From Barrientosiimonas humi (lineage in GTDB: Bacteria; Actinomycetota; Actinomycetes; Actinomycetales; Dermatophilaceae), in assembly GCF_006716095.1 (NCBI RefSeq), contig NZ_VFOK01000001.1, positions 682,001-746,000 of the forward strand: 64,000 bases of DNA. Direction: 5' to 3'. The notes under the pieces were generated by a model, which searched no databases, had not been told where the DNA came from, and saw nothing but the letters and a program-made list of their open reading frames with translations. Every line of letters starts with the position of its first letter. Positions within the stretch are counted from its first letter, which is position 1. The translations under genes were made by a program, and so were the position numbers. Below are positions 39,817 to 49,586 of this stretch, one piece after another.

Positions 39817-40872
39817 ATGGCAGACGAGGCGAGCAACGCACAGATCAACCTGGCCGTCATCGGCGGTGACGGCATCGGACCCGAGGTCGTCGCCGAGGGT
39901 CTGAAGGTGCTCGACGCCGTCTCGTCGGCCAAGGTCGAGCGCACGGAGTACGACCTCGGGGCCCGCCGCTGGCACGCCACCGGCGAGACGCTGCCCGACT
40001 CGGTGCTCGGCGAGCTGCGCGGGCACGACGCGATCCTGCTCGGCGCCATCGGCGACCCGACCGTCCCGAGCGGTGTGCTGGAGCGAAACCTGTTGCTGCG
40101 CATCAGGTTCGAGCTCGACCACTTCGTCAACCTGCGCCCCTCGAAGCTGTTCCCCGGCGTGACCAGCCCGCTCGACCTGGAGCAGGTCGCGCCCGACGGC
40201 ATCGACTTCGTCGTCGTGCGCGAGGGCACCGAGGGGCCCTACACCGGCAACGGCGGCGCGCTGCGCGTCGGCACGCCGCAGGAGCTCGCGACCGAGGTCA
40301 GCGTCAACAGCCGGTTCGGCGCCGAGCGGGCGGTGCGCGACGCCTTCGCCCGCGCCCAGGCGCGCGAGCGCAAGCACCTCACGCTGATCCACAAGCACAA
40401 CGTGCTCAGCCACGCCGGGCACCTGTGGCGCCGGACCGTCGAGGAGGTCGGCGCGGAGTTCCCCGAGGTCGAGACGGCCTACGCCCACGTCGACGCCGCC
40501 ACGATCTACCTCGTGCAGGACCCGGGCCGCTTCGACGTGATCGTCACCGACAACCTGTTCGGCGACATCGTCACCGACCTCGCCGCGGCCGTGACCGGCG
40601 GCATCGGCCTGGCCGCCTCGGGCAACATCAACCCCGACCGCACGGCGCCGTCGATGTTCGAGCCGGTGCACGGCTCGGCCCCCGACATCGCCGGGCAGGG
40701 CAAGGCCGACCCCACCGCCACGATCCTGTCGGTCGCGATGCTGCTGGCCCACCTCGGCCGCGACGACGAGGCCCGGCGCATCGAGGAGGCCGTCTCGGCC
40801 GACCTCGCCGAGCGCGGGCGTACGCCGCGCAGCACCACCGAGGTCGGCGACGCCATCGCTGCCCGGGTCTGA
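39817..40872 (+). CDS. leuB: 3-isopropylmalate dehydrogenase
   Basis: A 351-residue NAD/metal-dependent decarboxylating dehydrogenase of leucine synthesis. N-terminal [31 protein letters not shown], and the metal-site block [19 protein letters not shown] near residue 245 are all present; [20 protein letters not shown] is the NAD-binding loop. The other leucine genes (leuA, leuCD) are not in the window. Confidence 0.95.
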   Translation: MADEASNAQINLAVIGGDGIGPEVVAEGLKVLDAVSSAKVERTEYDLGARRWHATGETLPDSVLGELRGHDAILLGAIGDPTVPSGVLERNLLLRIRFELDHFVNLRPSKLFPGVTSPLDLEQVAPDGIDFVVVREGTEGPYTGNGGALRVGTPQELATEVSVNSRFGAERAVRDAFARAQARERKHLTLIHKHNVLSHAGHLWRRTVEEVGAEFPEVETAYAHVDAATIYLVQDPGRFDVIVTDNLFGDIVTDLAAAVTGGIGLAASGNINPDRTAPSMFEPVHGSAPDIAGQGKADPTATILSVAMLLAHLGRDDEARRIEEAVSADLAERGRTPRSTTEVGDAIAARV

Positions 40873-41007
40873 ATCCTTTTGCGGCGGCCTCCGCCCCCGT
40901 GGCACAGACCCAGGTGGCCGGAGTGGGTGTGAGGGGCCTCACCCCGGGCAACTAACCTGCTGATCACGCGGTCAGCGTCGACCGCACTGTCCAGCAAGGA
41001 GCCCGTG

Positions 41008-42102
41008 ATGTCCCTGTCGTTCACCGTCACCGAACGGTCCGACCGCCTGCCCGACGCCGAGCGCGAGGCGATCCTGGCCGACCCCGGCTTCGGGAAGAGG
41101 TTCACCGACCACATGGTGCGGGCGACCTGGACCCGCGACGGCGGATGGCACGACGCGCAGGTCACCGCCTACGGGCCGTTCCAGCTCGACCCCGCCGCTG
41201 CCGTCCTGCACTACGCGCAGGAGATCTTCGAGGGGATGAAGGCCTACCGCCACGCCGACGGATCGGTGTGGACCTTCCGGCCCGAGGCCAACGCCGCCCG
41301 CTGGAACCGCTCGGCCCAGCGGCTCGCGCTGCCCGGCATGGAGGAGGCCGACTTCATCGGCGCCCTCAAGGCGCTGGTCGAGGTCGACAAGGCGTGGGTG
41401 CCCGACTCCACCAGCGGCGAGGCGTCGCTCTACCTGCGGCCGTTCATGTTCGCCTCCGAGGCGTTCCTCGGGGTGCGCCCCGCCGAGGAGGTCACCTTCT
41501 CGGTGATCGCCTCGCCGGCGGGTTCCTACTTCACCGGCGGCCTGAAGCCGGTGTCGCTGTGGATCTCCGAGCACTTCTCGCGCGCCGGCAAGGGCGGCAC
41601 GGGCGCGGCCAAGTGCGGCGGCAACTACGCCGCGTCCCTCGCCGCGCAGATCGAGGCGGCCGAGAACGGTTGCGACCAAAGCGTTTTCCTCGACTCGCTC
41701 GAGCAGAAGTACATCGAGGAGCTCGGCGGCATGAACGTCTTCCTCGTGCACAAGGACGGCCGCCTCGTCACCCCGTCGCTCACCGGCTCGATCCTCGAGG
41801 GCGTCACCCGCTCCTCGATCCTCGAGCTCGCCAAGGACCTCGACCTCGAGCCCGAGGAGCGCAAGATCAGCCTCGAGGAGTGGCGCGCCGACGCCGAGTC
41901 GGGCGAGATCACCGAGGCGTTCGCCTGCGGCACCGCCGCCGTCGTGACGCCGATCGGCCGACTGGTGTCGACGCAGGGCGAGTTCCGCACCGGACCCGAG
42001 GGCGAGGGCGGCCCGGTGGCCAGCAAGATCCGCAAGGCACTGCTCGACGTGCAGACCGGTCGCGCCGAGGACACCCGCGGCTGGCTGACCCGGCTCGCGT
42101 GA
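41008..42102 (+). CDS. ilvE: Branched-chain amino acid aminotransferase
   Basis: A 364-residue class IV PLP aminotransferase, the last step for Val, Leu and Ile. The PLP lysine is Lys202 in GAAKCGGNYAASL; EIFEGMKAYRHADG, YLRPFMFASE and GTAAVVTPIG are family blocks. ATG 41008 is favoured over GTG 41005 because AAGGAG is at better distance. The stop overlaps the next gene. Confidence 0.95.
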   Translation: MSLSFTVTERSDRLPDAEREAILADPGFGKRFTDHMVRATWTRDGGWHDAQVTAYGPFQLDPAAAVLHYAQEIFEGMKAYRHADGSVWTFRPEANAARWNRSAQRLALPGMEEADFIGALKALVEVDKAWVPDSTSGEASLYLRPFMFASEAFLGVRPAEEVTFSVIASPAGSYFTGGLKPVSLWISEHFSRAGKGGTGAAKCGGNYAASLAAQIEAAENGCDQSVFLDSLEQKYIEELGGMNVFLVHKDGRLVTPSLTGSILEGVTRSSILELAKDLDLEPEERKISLEEWRADAESGEITEAFACGTAAVVTPIGRLVSTQGEFRTGPEGEGGPVASKIRKALLDVQTGRAEDTRGWLTRLA

Positions 42103-42890
42103 CCGAGCGGCCCCGCCTGGTCGCCACCGACCTCGACGGCACCCTGCTCGCGAGCGACGGGACGGTGAGCGAGCGCACCGGCGCCGCCTGGGCGCGGCTG
42201 CCCGAGCTCGGCATCGAGTCGGTGCTGGTCACCGCCCGGCCACCGCGGTGGATCGACCCGCTGTCAGCGATCGTCGGCAAGCACGGCATGGCGATCTGCA
42301 CCAACGGCGCGTTCGTCTACGACGTCGCCAACCACCGCGTCGTCGAGCAGCACGGCATGCCGCGAGAAGTGGTGCTGCGCCTCGCGATCCGGCTGCGCGA
42401 GCGGTTCCCCGACGTCGGTCTGGCCGCCGAGTGCGCCGACGGGATGTATCGCGAACCGGTCTATCCCGACCCGCACCAGGAGCAGCTGGACATGCCGTTC
42501 CAACCGATCGAGGAGCTGCCCGAGCACGTCGTCGTCGGCAAGCTGCTGGCGGCGCGGCCGGGCCCCATCGACCCGGAGTTCGTCGCGACGGTCACCGAGG
42601 TCGTCGGCGCCGACGGCGAGGTCGCGTTCTCCGGCGTCGGTGCGCTCGCCGAGATCTCCGCCGCCGGCGTGACCAAGGGCGCGGCGCTGCAGCGGTGGGC
42701 CGCCGAGCTCGGCATCGACGCGGCCGACGTCTGGGCGTTCGGCGACATGCCCAACGACCTGCCGATGCTGCGCTGGGCGGGCCGGTCGTACGCCGTCGCC
42801 AACGCCCACCCCGACGTCGCCGCCGCCGCGACGCACCGGACCGCGAGCAACGACGACGACGGCGTCGCCCAGGTGCTCGAGCAGCTCTGA
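42099..42890 (+). CDS. HAD-family phosphatase (Cof type)
   Basis: A 263-residue hydrolase with HAD motif I ATDLDGTLL near the N-terminus, Thr/Ser motif VLVTARP, and the motif IV block AFGDMPNDLPMLRWAG. The alpha/beta cap inserted after about residue 80 places it in the Cof/YbiV subfamily, which acts on sugar phosphates or related small phosphoesters. GTG overlaps the ilvE stop. Confidence 0.87.
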   Translation: MTERPRLVATDLDGTLLASDGTVSERTGAAWARLPELGIESVLVTARPPRWIDPLSAIVGKHGMAICTNGAFVYDVANHRVVEQHGMPREVVLRLAIRLRERFPDVGLAAECADGMYREPVYPDPHQEQLDMPFQPIEELPEHVVVGKLLAARPGPIDPEFVATVTEVVGADGEVAFSGVGALAEISAAGVTKGAALQRWAAELGIDAADVWAFGDMPNDLPMLRWAGRSYAVANAHPDVAAAATHRTASNDDDGVAQVLEQL

Positions 42891-43002
42891 GCGACCCGGC
42901 GCCCATCCCCGCCCGGCCTGCCGCCGGTCCGGGCGCCCGCCCGGCGCCGATCCGGGGCAGACTGACGGAGCCGCGCCCGCGGCGCAGAGAGAGGCGTCAC
43001 CC

Positions 43003-43485
43003 ATGACCCGACCCGAGCCGGCCATCGTGGTCGAGCGGACCCTGGAGGTGACGGCGCCTCCCGAGGCGGTCATCGCCTACCTGCGCGACTTCGGCAACAC
43101 CACCGAGTGGGACGACGGCACCGTCTCGTGCGAGCAGGTCGACGACGGCTCGATCGCCGTCGGCACCCGCTTCCGCAACGTGTCGAGGTTCGCCGGGCGC
43201 GAGACCGAGCTGACCTACACCCTGGTCGACGACCGGCCCGACCACGTCCGGTTCGAGGGGCGCAACAAGACCGCCCGCACCGCCGACGACATCACCGCGC
43301 GGCCGTCGGCGCAGGGGCCCGGCTCGCGGGTCGACTACCGCGCCGAGCTCGACTTCGTCGGGTGGGCCCGCATCCTCACCCCGGCGCTGCGCCTCGTGTT
43401 CGGTCGCCTCGCCGACCGGACCGAGCGGCAGCTGCAGACCGTCCTCGACGACCTCCCGACGCGCGGCCCGGGCTCGGCCGCGTGA
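43003..43485 (+). CDS. SRPBCC-family (polyketide cyclase-like) protein
   Basis: A 160-residue START/Bet v 1-like lipid-binding fold: VERTLEVTAPPEAVIAYLRD at the start and a long C-terminal helix (LADRTERQLQTVLDDL). No catalytic residues can be named. GAGAGAGG precedes the ATG. It overlaps the photolyase start by 4 bp. Confidence 0.78.
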   Translation: MTRPEPAIVVERTLEVTAPPEAVIAYLRDFGNTTEWDDGTVSCEQVDDGSIAVGTRFRNVSRFAGRETELTYTLVDDRPDHVRFEGRNKTARTADDITARPSAQGPGSRVDYRAELDFVGWARILTPALRLVFGRLADRTERQLQTVLDDLPTRGPGSAA

Positions 43486-44852
43486 CCGCCCTCCTGTGGC
43501 TGCGCCGCGACCTGCGGCGGGCCGACCACCCCGCGCTGCGGGCCGCCGTCGACGAGGCGGGGGAGGGCGGCGTGCTGCCGGTCTTCGTGCTCGACCCCGG
43601 GCTGTGGGACGCCGCGGGTGACGCCCGCCGCGAGTGGCTCGGGGCGACCCTGGCCGCGACCGCGGCGCGGTTCGACGACGCGCTGGTGCTGCGGCTCGGC
43701 GACCCGGTCGAGCAGATCCCCGCGCTGGCGCAGGAGGTCGGCGCCGACGCGGTGCACGTCACCGCCGAGACCACCCCGTTCGGTCGCCGGCGCGACGCGG
43801 CCGTGGCCCGGCGCCTCGCCGAGGCCGGGATCGCCTGGCGCGAGACCGGCACGCCGTACGCCGTCCCACCCGGCTCGGTGCGCAACGGCAGCGGGAAGCC
43901 CTACCGCGTGTTCACCCCGTTCCGCAGCGCGTGGTGGCGGCACGGGTGGGAGGAGCCGCACCCCTCGCCGCGCGGCGTCACCTGGGCGAGCGCCGACCCG
44001 CACCAGGAGGCGGTGCGCCGGGTCGAGGAGGCCGCGACGGCGTACGCCGGGCGCGACCGTCTCCCGGCCGGCGAGGAGGCCGCCCGGCGCCGCTGGCGAG
44101 CGTTCGTCGCGGACCACCTGCTCGACTACGACGAGGGCCGCGACCGGCCCGACCTCGACGTCACCTCCCGCATGTCGCCCTACCTCAAGCTCGGCGTCGT
44201 GCACCCGCGCACGCTGCTGCACGACGTCGCCCCGCTCGTCCACGAGCACGACGGGGCGCGCGACCTCGCCAGCGAGCTCGCCTGGCGGGAGTTCTACGCC
44301 GACGTCGTGCACCACCACCCGCGCTCGCTCTGGTCGGACCTCACCGACGGGCTGCGCGCGATGCGCTACGACGAGCCGGTCGAGGACATTGAGGCCTGGC
44401 GCCAGGGCCGCACCGGCTTCCCGATCGTCGACGCGGGCATGCGCCAGCTGCTCGCCGAGGGCTGGATGCACAACCGGGTGCGGATGATCACCGCGAGCTT
44501 CCTCACCAAGGACCTGCACGTGTGGTGGCCGACCGGCGCCCGGCACTTCCTGGACCACCTCATCGACGGCGACGTCGCCTCCAACAACCACGGGTGGCAG
44601 TGGGTCGCCGGCACCGGCACCGACGCGGCGCCGTACTTCCGGGTCTTCAACCCGATCACCCAAGGCCGCCGGTTCGACCCGAGCGGTGCGTACGTCCGCC
44701 GCTGGGTCCCCGAGCTGCGTCACCTCGACGGGCCGGCCGCGCACGCCCCGTGGGAGGCCGACGACGGCTACGCGCACGGCTACCCCGAGCCGATCCTCGA
44801 CCACGCCGTGGAGCGGCGCGAGGCGCTCGCGAGGTACGAGGCGACCCGCTGA
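43482..44852 (+). CDS. phr: Deoxyribodipyrimidine photolyase
   Basis: A 456-residue class I photolyase/cryptochrome. The N-terminal antenna domain begins LLWLRRDLRRADHPAL; the FAD domain has SSPYLK-type SRMSPYLKLGVVHPR, ELAWREFYADVVHHHP, GFPIVDAGMRQLLAEGWMHN and LIDGDVASNNHGWQWVAGTG, all typical of CPD photolyases using light to split pyrimidine dimers. GTG start overlaps the preceding stop. Confidence 0.93.
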   Translation: MTALLWLRRDLRRADHPALRAAVDEAGEGGVLPVFVLDPGLWDAAGDARREWLGATLAATAARFDDALVLRLGDPVEQIPALAQEVGADAVHVTAETTPFGRRRDAAVARRLAEAGIAWRETGTPYAVPPGSVRNGSGKPYRVFTPFRSAWWRHGWEEPHPSPRGVTWASADPHQEAVRRVEEAATAYAGRDRLPAGEEAARRRWRAFVADHLLDYDEGRDRPDLDVTSRMSPYLKLGVVHPRTLLHDVAPLVHEHDGARDLASELAWREFYADVVHHHPRSLWSDLTDGLRAMRYDEPVEDIEAWRQGRTGFPIVDAGMRQLLAEGWMHNRVRMITASFLTKDLHVWWPTGARHFLDHLIDGDVASNNHGWQWVAGTGTDAAPYFRVFNPITQGRRFDPSGAYVRRWVPELRHLDGPAAHAPWEADDGYAHGYPEPILDHAVERREALARYEATR

Positions 44853-44929
44853 CCGACGCGGGTGAGGCGTCCCGGTGGGCAAGACGGGCGTACCGCCATG
44901 TGGTTCACCCGTGGGAGGGTGTGCGCGTG

Positions 44930-44977
44930 ATGAGCCTGGAGCGAGCGGTCACCCCCGCCTCGACGATCATTATCTAG
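44930..44977 (+). CDS. cimA leader peptide ending Ile-Ile-Ile
   Basis: A 15-codon ORF, MSLERAVTPASTIII, with codons ATC ATT ATC just before TAG. GGGAGGG lies 10 nt upstream; a GTG at 44927 could be the start instead. Isoleucine is the end product of the citramalate pathway, so the three Ile codons are a fitting sensor. Confidence 0.85.
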   Translation: MSLERAVTPASTIII

Positions 44978-45032
44978 CGCGCGCCGGATCTTTCTCCGAC
45001 GCGCGAACCTCCCGTACCCCGGGAGGTTTTTT
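44978..45032 (+). promoter_or_regulatory. cimA attenuator
   Basis: A hairpin starts right after the leader stop (CGCGCGCCGGA 44978-44988 with 44995-45005, one mismatch). A terminator follows: CCTCCCG (45008-45014) with CGGGAGG (45020-45026) and six T. The GGGAGG ribosome site of the leader (44913-44918) could pair with CCTCCC of the terminator as an alternative structure. Confidence 0.82.
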
Positions 45033-45133
45033 CGTTCCCAGGCCACATCCCGGTCTGCCGGAGCAGCGCAGCGGAGAAGATCGTCACCAGGACCGTCACC
45101 GCCCACCCGAACCCAGCCGGAAGAGCCAGCACC

Positions 45134-46711
45134 ATGACCACCGTCCACGTCTACGACACGACGCTTCGCGACGGCGCCCAGCAGGAGGGTCTGAACCTCT
45201 CGGTCGCCGACAAGCTGGCCATCGCCGGCCACCTCGACGAGCTCGGGGTGGGCTACATCGAGGGGGGCTGGCCGGGCGCCAACCCCAAGGACACCGAGTT
45301 CTTCCGCCGCGCCCGCAGCGAGCTCGACCTGCGCAATGCCGTGCTCGCGGCCTTCGGGTCGACCCGTCGCGCCGGCGGCACCGCGGCCGACGACCCGCAG
45401 GTGCAGGCGCTGCTCGACGCCGAGACCCCCGTGGTCACCCTGGTCGCCAAGTCGCACGTGCGGCACGTCGAGCAGGCGCTGCGCACCACGCGGGAGGAGA
45501 ACCTCGCGATGATCGGCGACACCGTCACCCACCTGGTCGGCCAGGGGCGGCGGGTCTTCCTGGACTGCGAGCACTTCTTCGACGGCTACCAGCTCGACCG
45601 TGACTACGCCCTCGACGTGGTGCGCACCGCCCACGACGCCGGCGCCGAGGTCGTCGTGCTGTGCGACACCAACGGGGGCATGCTGCCGCCGCAGGTCAGC
45701 GAGATCGTCGCCGCCGTGCGCGAGGAGACCGGGGCCGACCTCGGCATCCACTGCCACAACGACACCGGCTGCGCGGTCGCGAACTCGATGGCCGCGCTCG
45801 AGGCCGGGGCGATGCACGTGCAGGGCACGATCAACGGCTACGGCGAGCGCACCGGCAACGCCGACCTGGTCACCGTCGTCGCGAACCTGCAGCTCAAGCG
45901 CGGCTACGACCTGGTCGAGCCGGAGCGGCTGCGGCACGCGCTGCACCTGTCGCACGCCATCAGCGAGGTGACCAACGTCGTGCCCTACGGGCGCCAGCCG
46001 TACGTCGGTGCCAGCGCCTTCGCGCACAAGGCCGGCCTGCACGCCAGCGCGCTCAAGGTCGACCCCGACCTCTACCAGCACATCGACCCCGCGCTCGTCG
46101 GCAACTCGATGCGCACCCTGGTGTCCGACATGGCCGGACGCGCCTCGATCGAGCTCAAGGGCAGGGAGCTGGGGTACGACCTCGCCGGGCAGCCCGAGCT
46201 GCTCGCCCGGGTGGTGGCCTCGGTCAAGGAGCGTGAGCTGCGCGGGTGGACGTTCGACGCGGCCGACGCCTCGTTCGAGCTGCTGCTGCGCCAGGAGGTG
46301 ACCGGGGAGGCGTTGCGCTACTTCGACGTCGAGTCCTGGCGGGTCATCGTCGAGGCGGCGCACCGGGACGACGCCGCCGAGGCGACCGTCAAGCTGCACG
46401 CGGGGGAGAAGCGGGTCGTCGCGACCGGCGAGGGCAACGGCCCGGTCAACGCGCTCGACCACGCCCTGCGCGAGGCGCTCGCCGAGGTCTATCCCGAGCT
46501 GGAGAAGTTCGAGCTGATCGACTTCCGGGTGCGCATCCTGGACTCCTCGCACGGCACCGACGCCACCACCCGGGTGCTCATCGAGTCGACCGACGGCGAG
46601 CGCACCTGGGAGACGATGGGCGTCGCGCCCAACATCGTCCAGGCCGCCTGGGCCGCGCTGGTCGACTCCTTCACCTACGGGCTGATGAAGGCGGGCGTGG
46701 ACCCGCGCTGA
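45134..46711 (+). CDS. cimA: (R)-citramalate synthase
   Basis: A 525-residue enzyme condensing pyruvate and acetyl-CoA to citramalate, the threonine-independent route to 2-ketobutyrate and isoleucine. The N-terminal YDTTLRDGAQQEGLNLSVAD is the DRE-TIM signature; the metal site HCHNDTGCAVANS and NGYGERTGNADL follow. The C-terminal LeuA-dimer allosteric domain begins near residue 390. The Ile leader independently supports cimA over homocitrate or isopropylmalate synthase. Confidence 0.94.
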   Translation: MTTVHVYDTTLRDGAQQEGLNLSVADKLAIAGHLDELGVGYIEGGWPGANPKDTEFFRRARSELDLRNAVLAAFGSTRRAGGTAADDPQVQALLDAETPVVTLVAKSHVRHVEQALRTTREENLAMIGDTVTHLVGQGRRVFLDCEHFFDGYQLDRDYALDVVRTAHDAGAEVVVLCDTNGGMLPPQVSEIVAAVREETGADLGIHCHNDTGCAVANSMAALEAGAMHVQGTINGYGERTGNADLVTVVANLQLKRGYDLVEPERLRHALHLSHAISEVTNVVPYGRQPYVGASAFAHKAGLHASALKVDPDLYQHIDPALVGNSMRTLVSDMAGRASIELKGRELGYDLAGQPELLARVVASVKERELRGWTFDAADASFELLLRQEVTGEALRYFDVESWRVIVEAAHRDDAAEATVKLHAGEKRVVATGEGNGPVNALDHALREALAEVYPELEKFELIDFRVRILDSSHGTDATTRVLIESTDGERTWETMGVAPNIVQAAWAALVDSFTYGLMKAGVDPR

Positions 46712-46833
46712 GCGCGGGGCCGGGTCAGCGGGTCAGGAGGGCAGCCCCGCGTCCACAGATTCTTTCGGAGGGGGCCGCGGCGCCGCCGGGCGTGGGAGCC
46801 TGGCAGGATCACCGCACCTCCAGGAGTCGCAGC

Positions 46834-47832
46834 ATGCAGCGTCGCACCGCACTCGTCCTCGGCATCGGTCTGCTCGGAGCGGGCGCCGTCCCGCTCGTCG
46901 GCCACACCACCAGCGCGCAGGCCGCGCCAGAGCAGGGGTGGTACGTCGCGCTCGGCGACTCCCTCGTCGCCGGCTACCAGCCCGGCGCGGGTGACGACCG
47001 CGACGGCGGCTACGTCGGGCCGGTGCTCGACGCCGCGCGCAAGGGCGCGCCGGGGCTGGAGCTGAAGAACCTCAGCTGCAGCGGCGAGGACACCACCACG
47101 ATGACCTCCGGCACCAAGTGCAGCTATCCCGAGGGAAGCCAGCTCGCCGCCGCCGAGAAGTTCCTGCGCAGCGAGGGCGACGCCGTGCGCCTGGTGACCG
47201 TGCAGGTCGGCGCGAACGACGTCCAGCGCTGCGCCGAGGGCACGAACATCGACATGGCCTGTCTGCAGGCGGGCATGCAGGCGGTGCAGCGCAACCTGCC
47301 GACGATCCTGGGCAAGCTGCGGGCGGCCGCGCCGAACGCGCGGATCGTCGTCGCGAACTACTACAACCCGTTCCTCGCCACCTGGCTGCTCGGCCCCGAG
47401 GGCCAGTCGGTCGCGCGGCTGTCGGCCACGCTGCAGGGCAGCCTCAACGGCGCGATCGCCACGGCCGCGAAGGGGATCAACGCGCCGGTCGCCGACGTCG
47501 CGAGTGCGTACGACAGCAACGACTGGACCCCCATCACGACCGACCGCGGGGAGCTGCCGACCAACGTCGCCACCATCTGCAGCCTGACCTGGATGTGCGC
47601 GAAGAACGACATCCACGCCAACGACGCGGGATACCAGCGGATCGCGCAGGCAGTGATCGCCGCGATGGGCCGGATCACGGGCCCCGGCGTGCCGAGCCCG
47701 ACCGGCTCGCCCACCACGCGACCCACCGGCAAGCCCACGAACCCGCCCACCACCAGGCCCACGAGCAAGCCGACCCCGCCGACGCCGGCGCCCACCGCGC
47801 AGCCCAGCGGACCGCTCGTGCAGACCGGGTGA
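46834..47832 (+). CDS. Secreted SGNH/GDSL esterase ending in VQTG
   Basis: A 332-residue protein. Signal peptide to about residue 30 (TTSAQAA). The hydrolase domain has GDSL-type [15 protein letters not shown], the Asn-containing [13 protein letters not shown], and the catalytic Asp/His block [11 protein letters not shown]. Six cysteines probably form disulfides. Residues about 285-332 are a Thr/Pro/Lys linker that stops at PSGPLVQTG. That equals the sorting motif of the 18-kb surface protein but lacks the hydrophobic and basic parts. Neighbouring frames do not restore them. Confidence 0.87.
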   Translation: MQRRTALVLGIGLLGAGAVPLVGHTTSAQAAPEQGWYVALGDSLVAGYQPGAGDDRDGGYVGPVLDAARKGAPGLELKNLSCSGEDTTTMTSGTKCSYPEGSQLAAAEKFLRSEGDAVRLVTVQVGANDVQRCAEGTNIDMACLQAGMQAVQRNLPTILGKLRAAAPNARIVVANYYNPFLATWLLGPEGQSVARLSATLQGSLNGAIATAAKGINAPVADVASAYDSNDWTPITTDRGELPTNVATICSLTWMCAKNDIHANDAGYQRIAQAVIAAMGRITGPGVPSPTGSPTTRPTGKPTNPPTTRPTSKPTPPTPAPTAQPSGPLVQTG

Positions 47833-47862
47833 GACGAGGCCGCCGAGGGCGCGTGCCCTCTC

Positions 47863-47868
47863 TAGGCT
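47863..47868 (+). promoter_or_regulatory. -10 box TAGGCT, leaderless start
   Basis: TAGGCT ends 7 nt before ATG 47876. Confidence 0.55.
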
Positions 47869-47875
47869 GGCCCTC

Positions 47876-48655
47876 ATGCGCATCGCGAGATACACCACGG
47901 GAGAGGACCCGACGTTCGGCCTGGTCGACGGCGCGGGCGAGAAGATCGCGGAGATCACCGGCGACCCGCTCTACACCAAGATCGAGCTGACCGGGCAGAC
48001 GACCACCGTCGACGAGGTACGCCTGCTCGCCCCGGTCATCCCGCGCAGCAAGGTCATCGGCATCGGCCGCAACTACGCGGCGCACGCCGCCGAGCTCGGC
48101 AACGAGACGCCGGCCGAGCCGCTGATGTTCCTCGAACCCAACACCGCGGTCGTGGGTCCCGACGACCCGGTCGTGCTGCCGCCGCAGTCGCAGGACGTCC
48201 ACTTCGAGGGTGAGCTCGCGGTCGTCATCGGCCGGCTCTGCCGCAACATCACCGCCGAGGAGGCGCGGCAGGTCGTGTTCGGCTACACCTGCGCCGACGA
48301 CGTCACCGCGCGTGACCTGCAGCAGTCCGACGGGCAGTGGGCGCGGGCCAAGGGCTTCGACACCTTCTCCCCGCTCGGCCCGTGGATCGAGACCGACCTC
48401 GACCCGAGCGACCTGCGGGTGCGCACCCGGGTCGACGGCGAGGTCCGCCAGGACGGCACCACCGCCGACATGATCACCGGCGTCTTCGACCTGATCGCCT
48501 ACGCCTCGCAGGCCTTCACCCTGCTGCCCGGCGACGTGATCCTCACCGGCACGCCCGAGGGTGTCGGGCCGGTCACGGCGGGGCAGCGCGTCGAGGTCGA
48601 GATCGAGGGCATCGGCACGCTGGGCAACCCGTTCCTGCGCCGCAACGACGACTGA
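47876..48655 (+). CDS. Fumarylacetoacetate hydrolase family protein
   Basis: A 259-residue FAH-fold enzyme. Typical blocks: [53 protein letters not shown] (metal-binding Glu), [20 protein letters not shown] cut to its first part, and [15 protein letters not shown]. Members are hydrolases, isomerases or oxaloacetate decarboxylases; the substrate cannot be told. Confidence 0.88.
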   Translation: MRIARYTTGEDPTFGLVDGAGEKIAEITGDPLYTKIELTGQTTTVDEVRLLAPVIPRSKVIGIGRNYAAHAAELGNETPAEPLMFLEPNTAVVGPDDPVVLPPQSQDVHFEGELAVVIGRLCRNITAEEARQVVFGYTCADDVTARDLQQSDGQWARAKGFDTFSPLGPWIETDLDPSDLRVRTRVDGEVRQDGTTADMITGVFDLIAYASQAFTLLPGDVILTGTPEGVGPVTAGQRVEVEIEGIGTLGNPFLRRNDD

Positions 48656-48742
48656 CGAGGGCGTCCGGTGCACCCGCAGGGCACCCCGCGAGTCGTCGGT
48701 CACAACGACCGCGAGAATGCCGGGAAGCGGCCACCTGGCCTC

Positions 48743-48748
48743 TACCCT
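48743..48748 (+). promoter_or_regulatory. -10 box TACCCT, leaderless murI
   Basis: TACCCT ends 7 nt before the GTG at 48756 and supports that start. Confidence 0.55.
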
Positions 48749-48755
48749 GGGCGGC

Positions 48756-49586
48756 GTGTCTGACGCGCCGATCGGGATCTTCGACAGCGGGTTCGGCGGT
48801 CTCACCGTGGCGCGCGCGGTGCTCGACCAGCTGCCCCACGAGTCGGTGGCCTATCTCGGCGACACCGCCCGCGCGCCGTATGGCCCGCGCCCCATCGCGC
48901 AGACCCGCGCCTTCGCGCTGGAGTGCCTCGACCGGCTCGTCGACCACGGCGTCAAGGCGCTGGTGATCGCGTGCAACACCGCCAGCGCGGCGGTGCTGCA
49001 CGACGCCCGCGAGCGCTACGACGTGCCGGTCGTCGAGGTGATCCGCCCGGCGGTGCGCCGGGCCGCGCGGGCCACCCGCAACGCGCGCGTCGGCGTCATC
49101 TCGACGCGGGGCACGCACCAGTCGCGGGCCTACCTCGACGCGTTCGCGGCGGCGCCGCAGATCGACGTCACCTCCCAGCCGTGCCCGCAGTTCGTCGACT
49201 TCGTCGAGGCCGGCGTGACCGGCGGCCCCGAGCTGATCGGCGTCGCCCACGGCTATCTCGACCCGCTGCGCGAGCGCGGCGTCGACACCCTCGTGCTCGG
49301 GTGCACGCACTACCCGCTGCTCACCGGCGTCATCTCCTACGTCATGGGCGAGGACGTCACGCTCGTCAGCTCCGCCGACGAGACCGCGAAGGACGTCTTC
49401 CGGGTGCTCGCCGACGCCGACGAGCTCGCCGAGCCCGGCCCGCCGCCCGGGCACTCGTTCACCACCACCGGTGACCCCGAGACCTTCCGCGCCCTGGCCA
49501 AGCGGTTCCTCGGCCTGGGGCCGGAGTTCGACCACGTCTTCCGCAACAACTTCCACCACACCTCGGTGCAGGCAGGAGCTTCATGA
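48756..49586 (+). CDS. murI: Glutamate racemase
   Basis: A 276-residue cofactor-free racemase giving D-glutamate for peptidoglycan. Catalytic cysteines are Cys73 ([12 protein letters not shown]) and Cys183 (LGCTHYPLL). The N-terminus [18 protein letters not shown] is diagnostic. GTG 48756 is chosen by this N-terminus and the -10 box. It overlaps the MBL gene (ATGA). Confidence 0.95.
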   Translation: MSDAPIGIFDSGFGGLTVARAVLDQLPHESVAYLGDTARAPYGPRPIAQTRAFALECLDRLVDHGVKALVIACNTASAAVLHDARERYDVPVVEVIRPAVRRAARATRNARVGVISTRGTHQSRAYLDAFAAAPQIDVTSQPCPQFVDFVEAGVTGGPELIGVAHGYLDPLRERGVDTLVLGCTHYPLLTGVISYVMGEDVTLVSSADETAKDVFRVLADADELAEPGPPPGHSFTTTGDPETFRALAKRFLGLGPEFDHVFRNNFHHTSVQAGAS

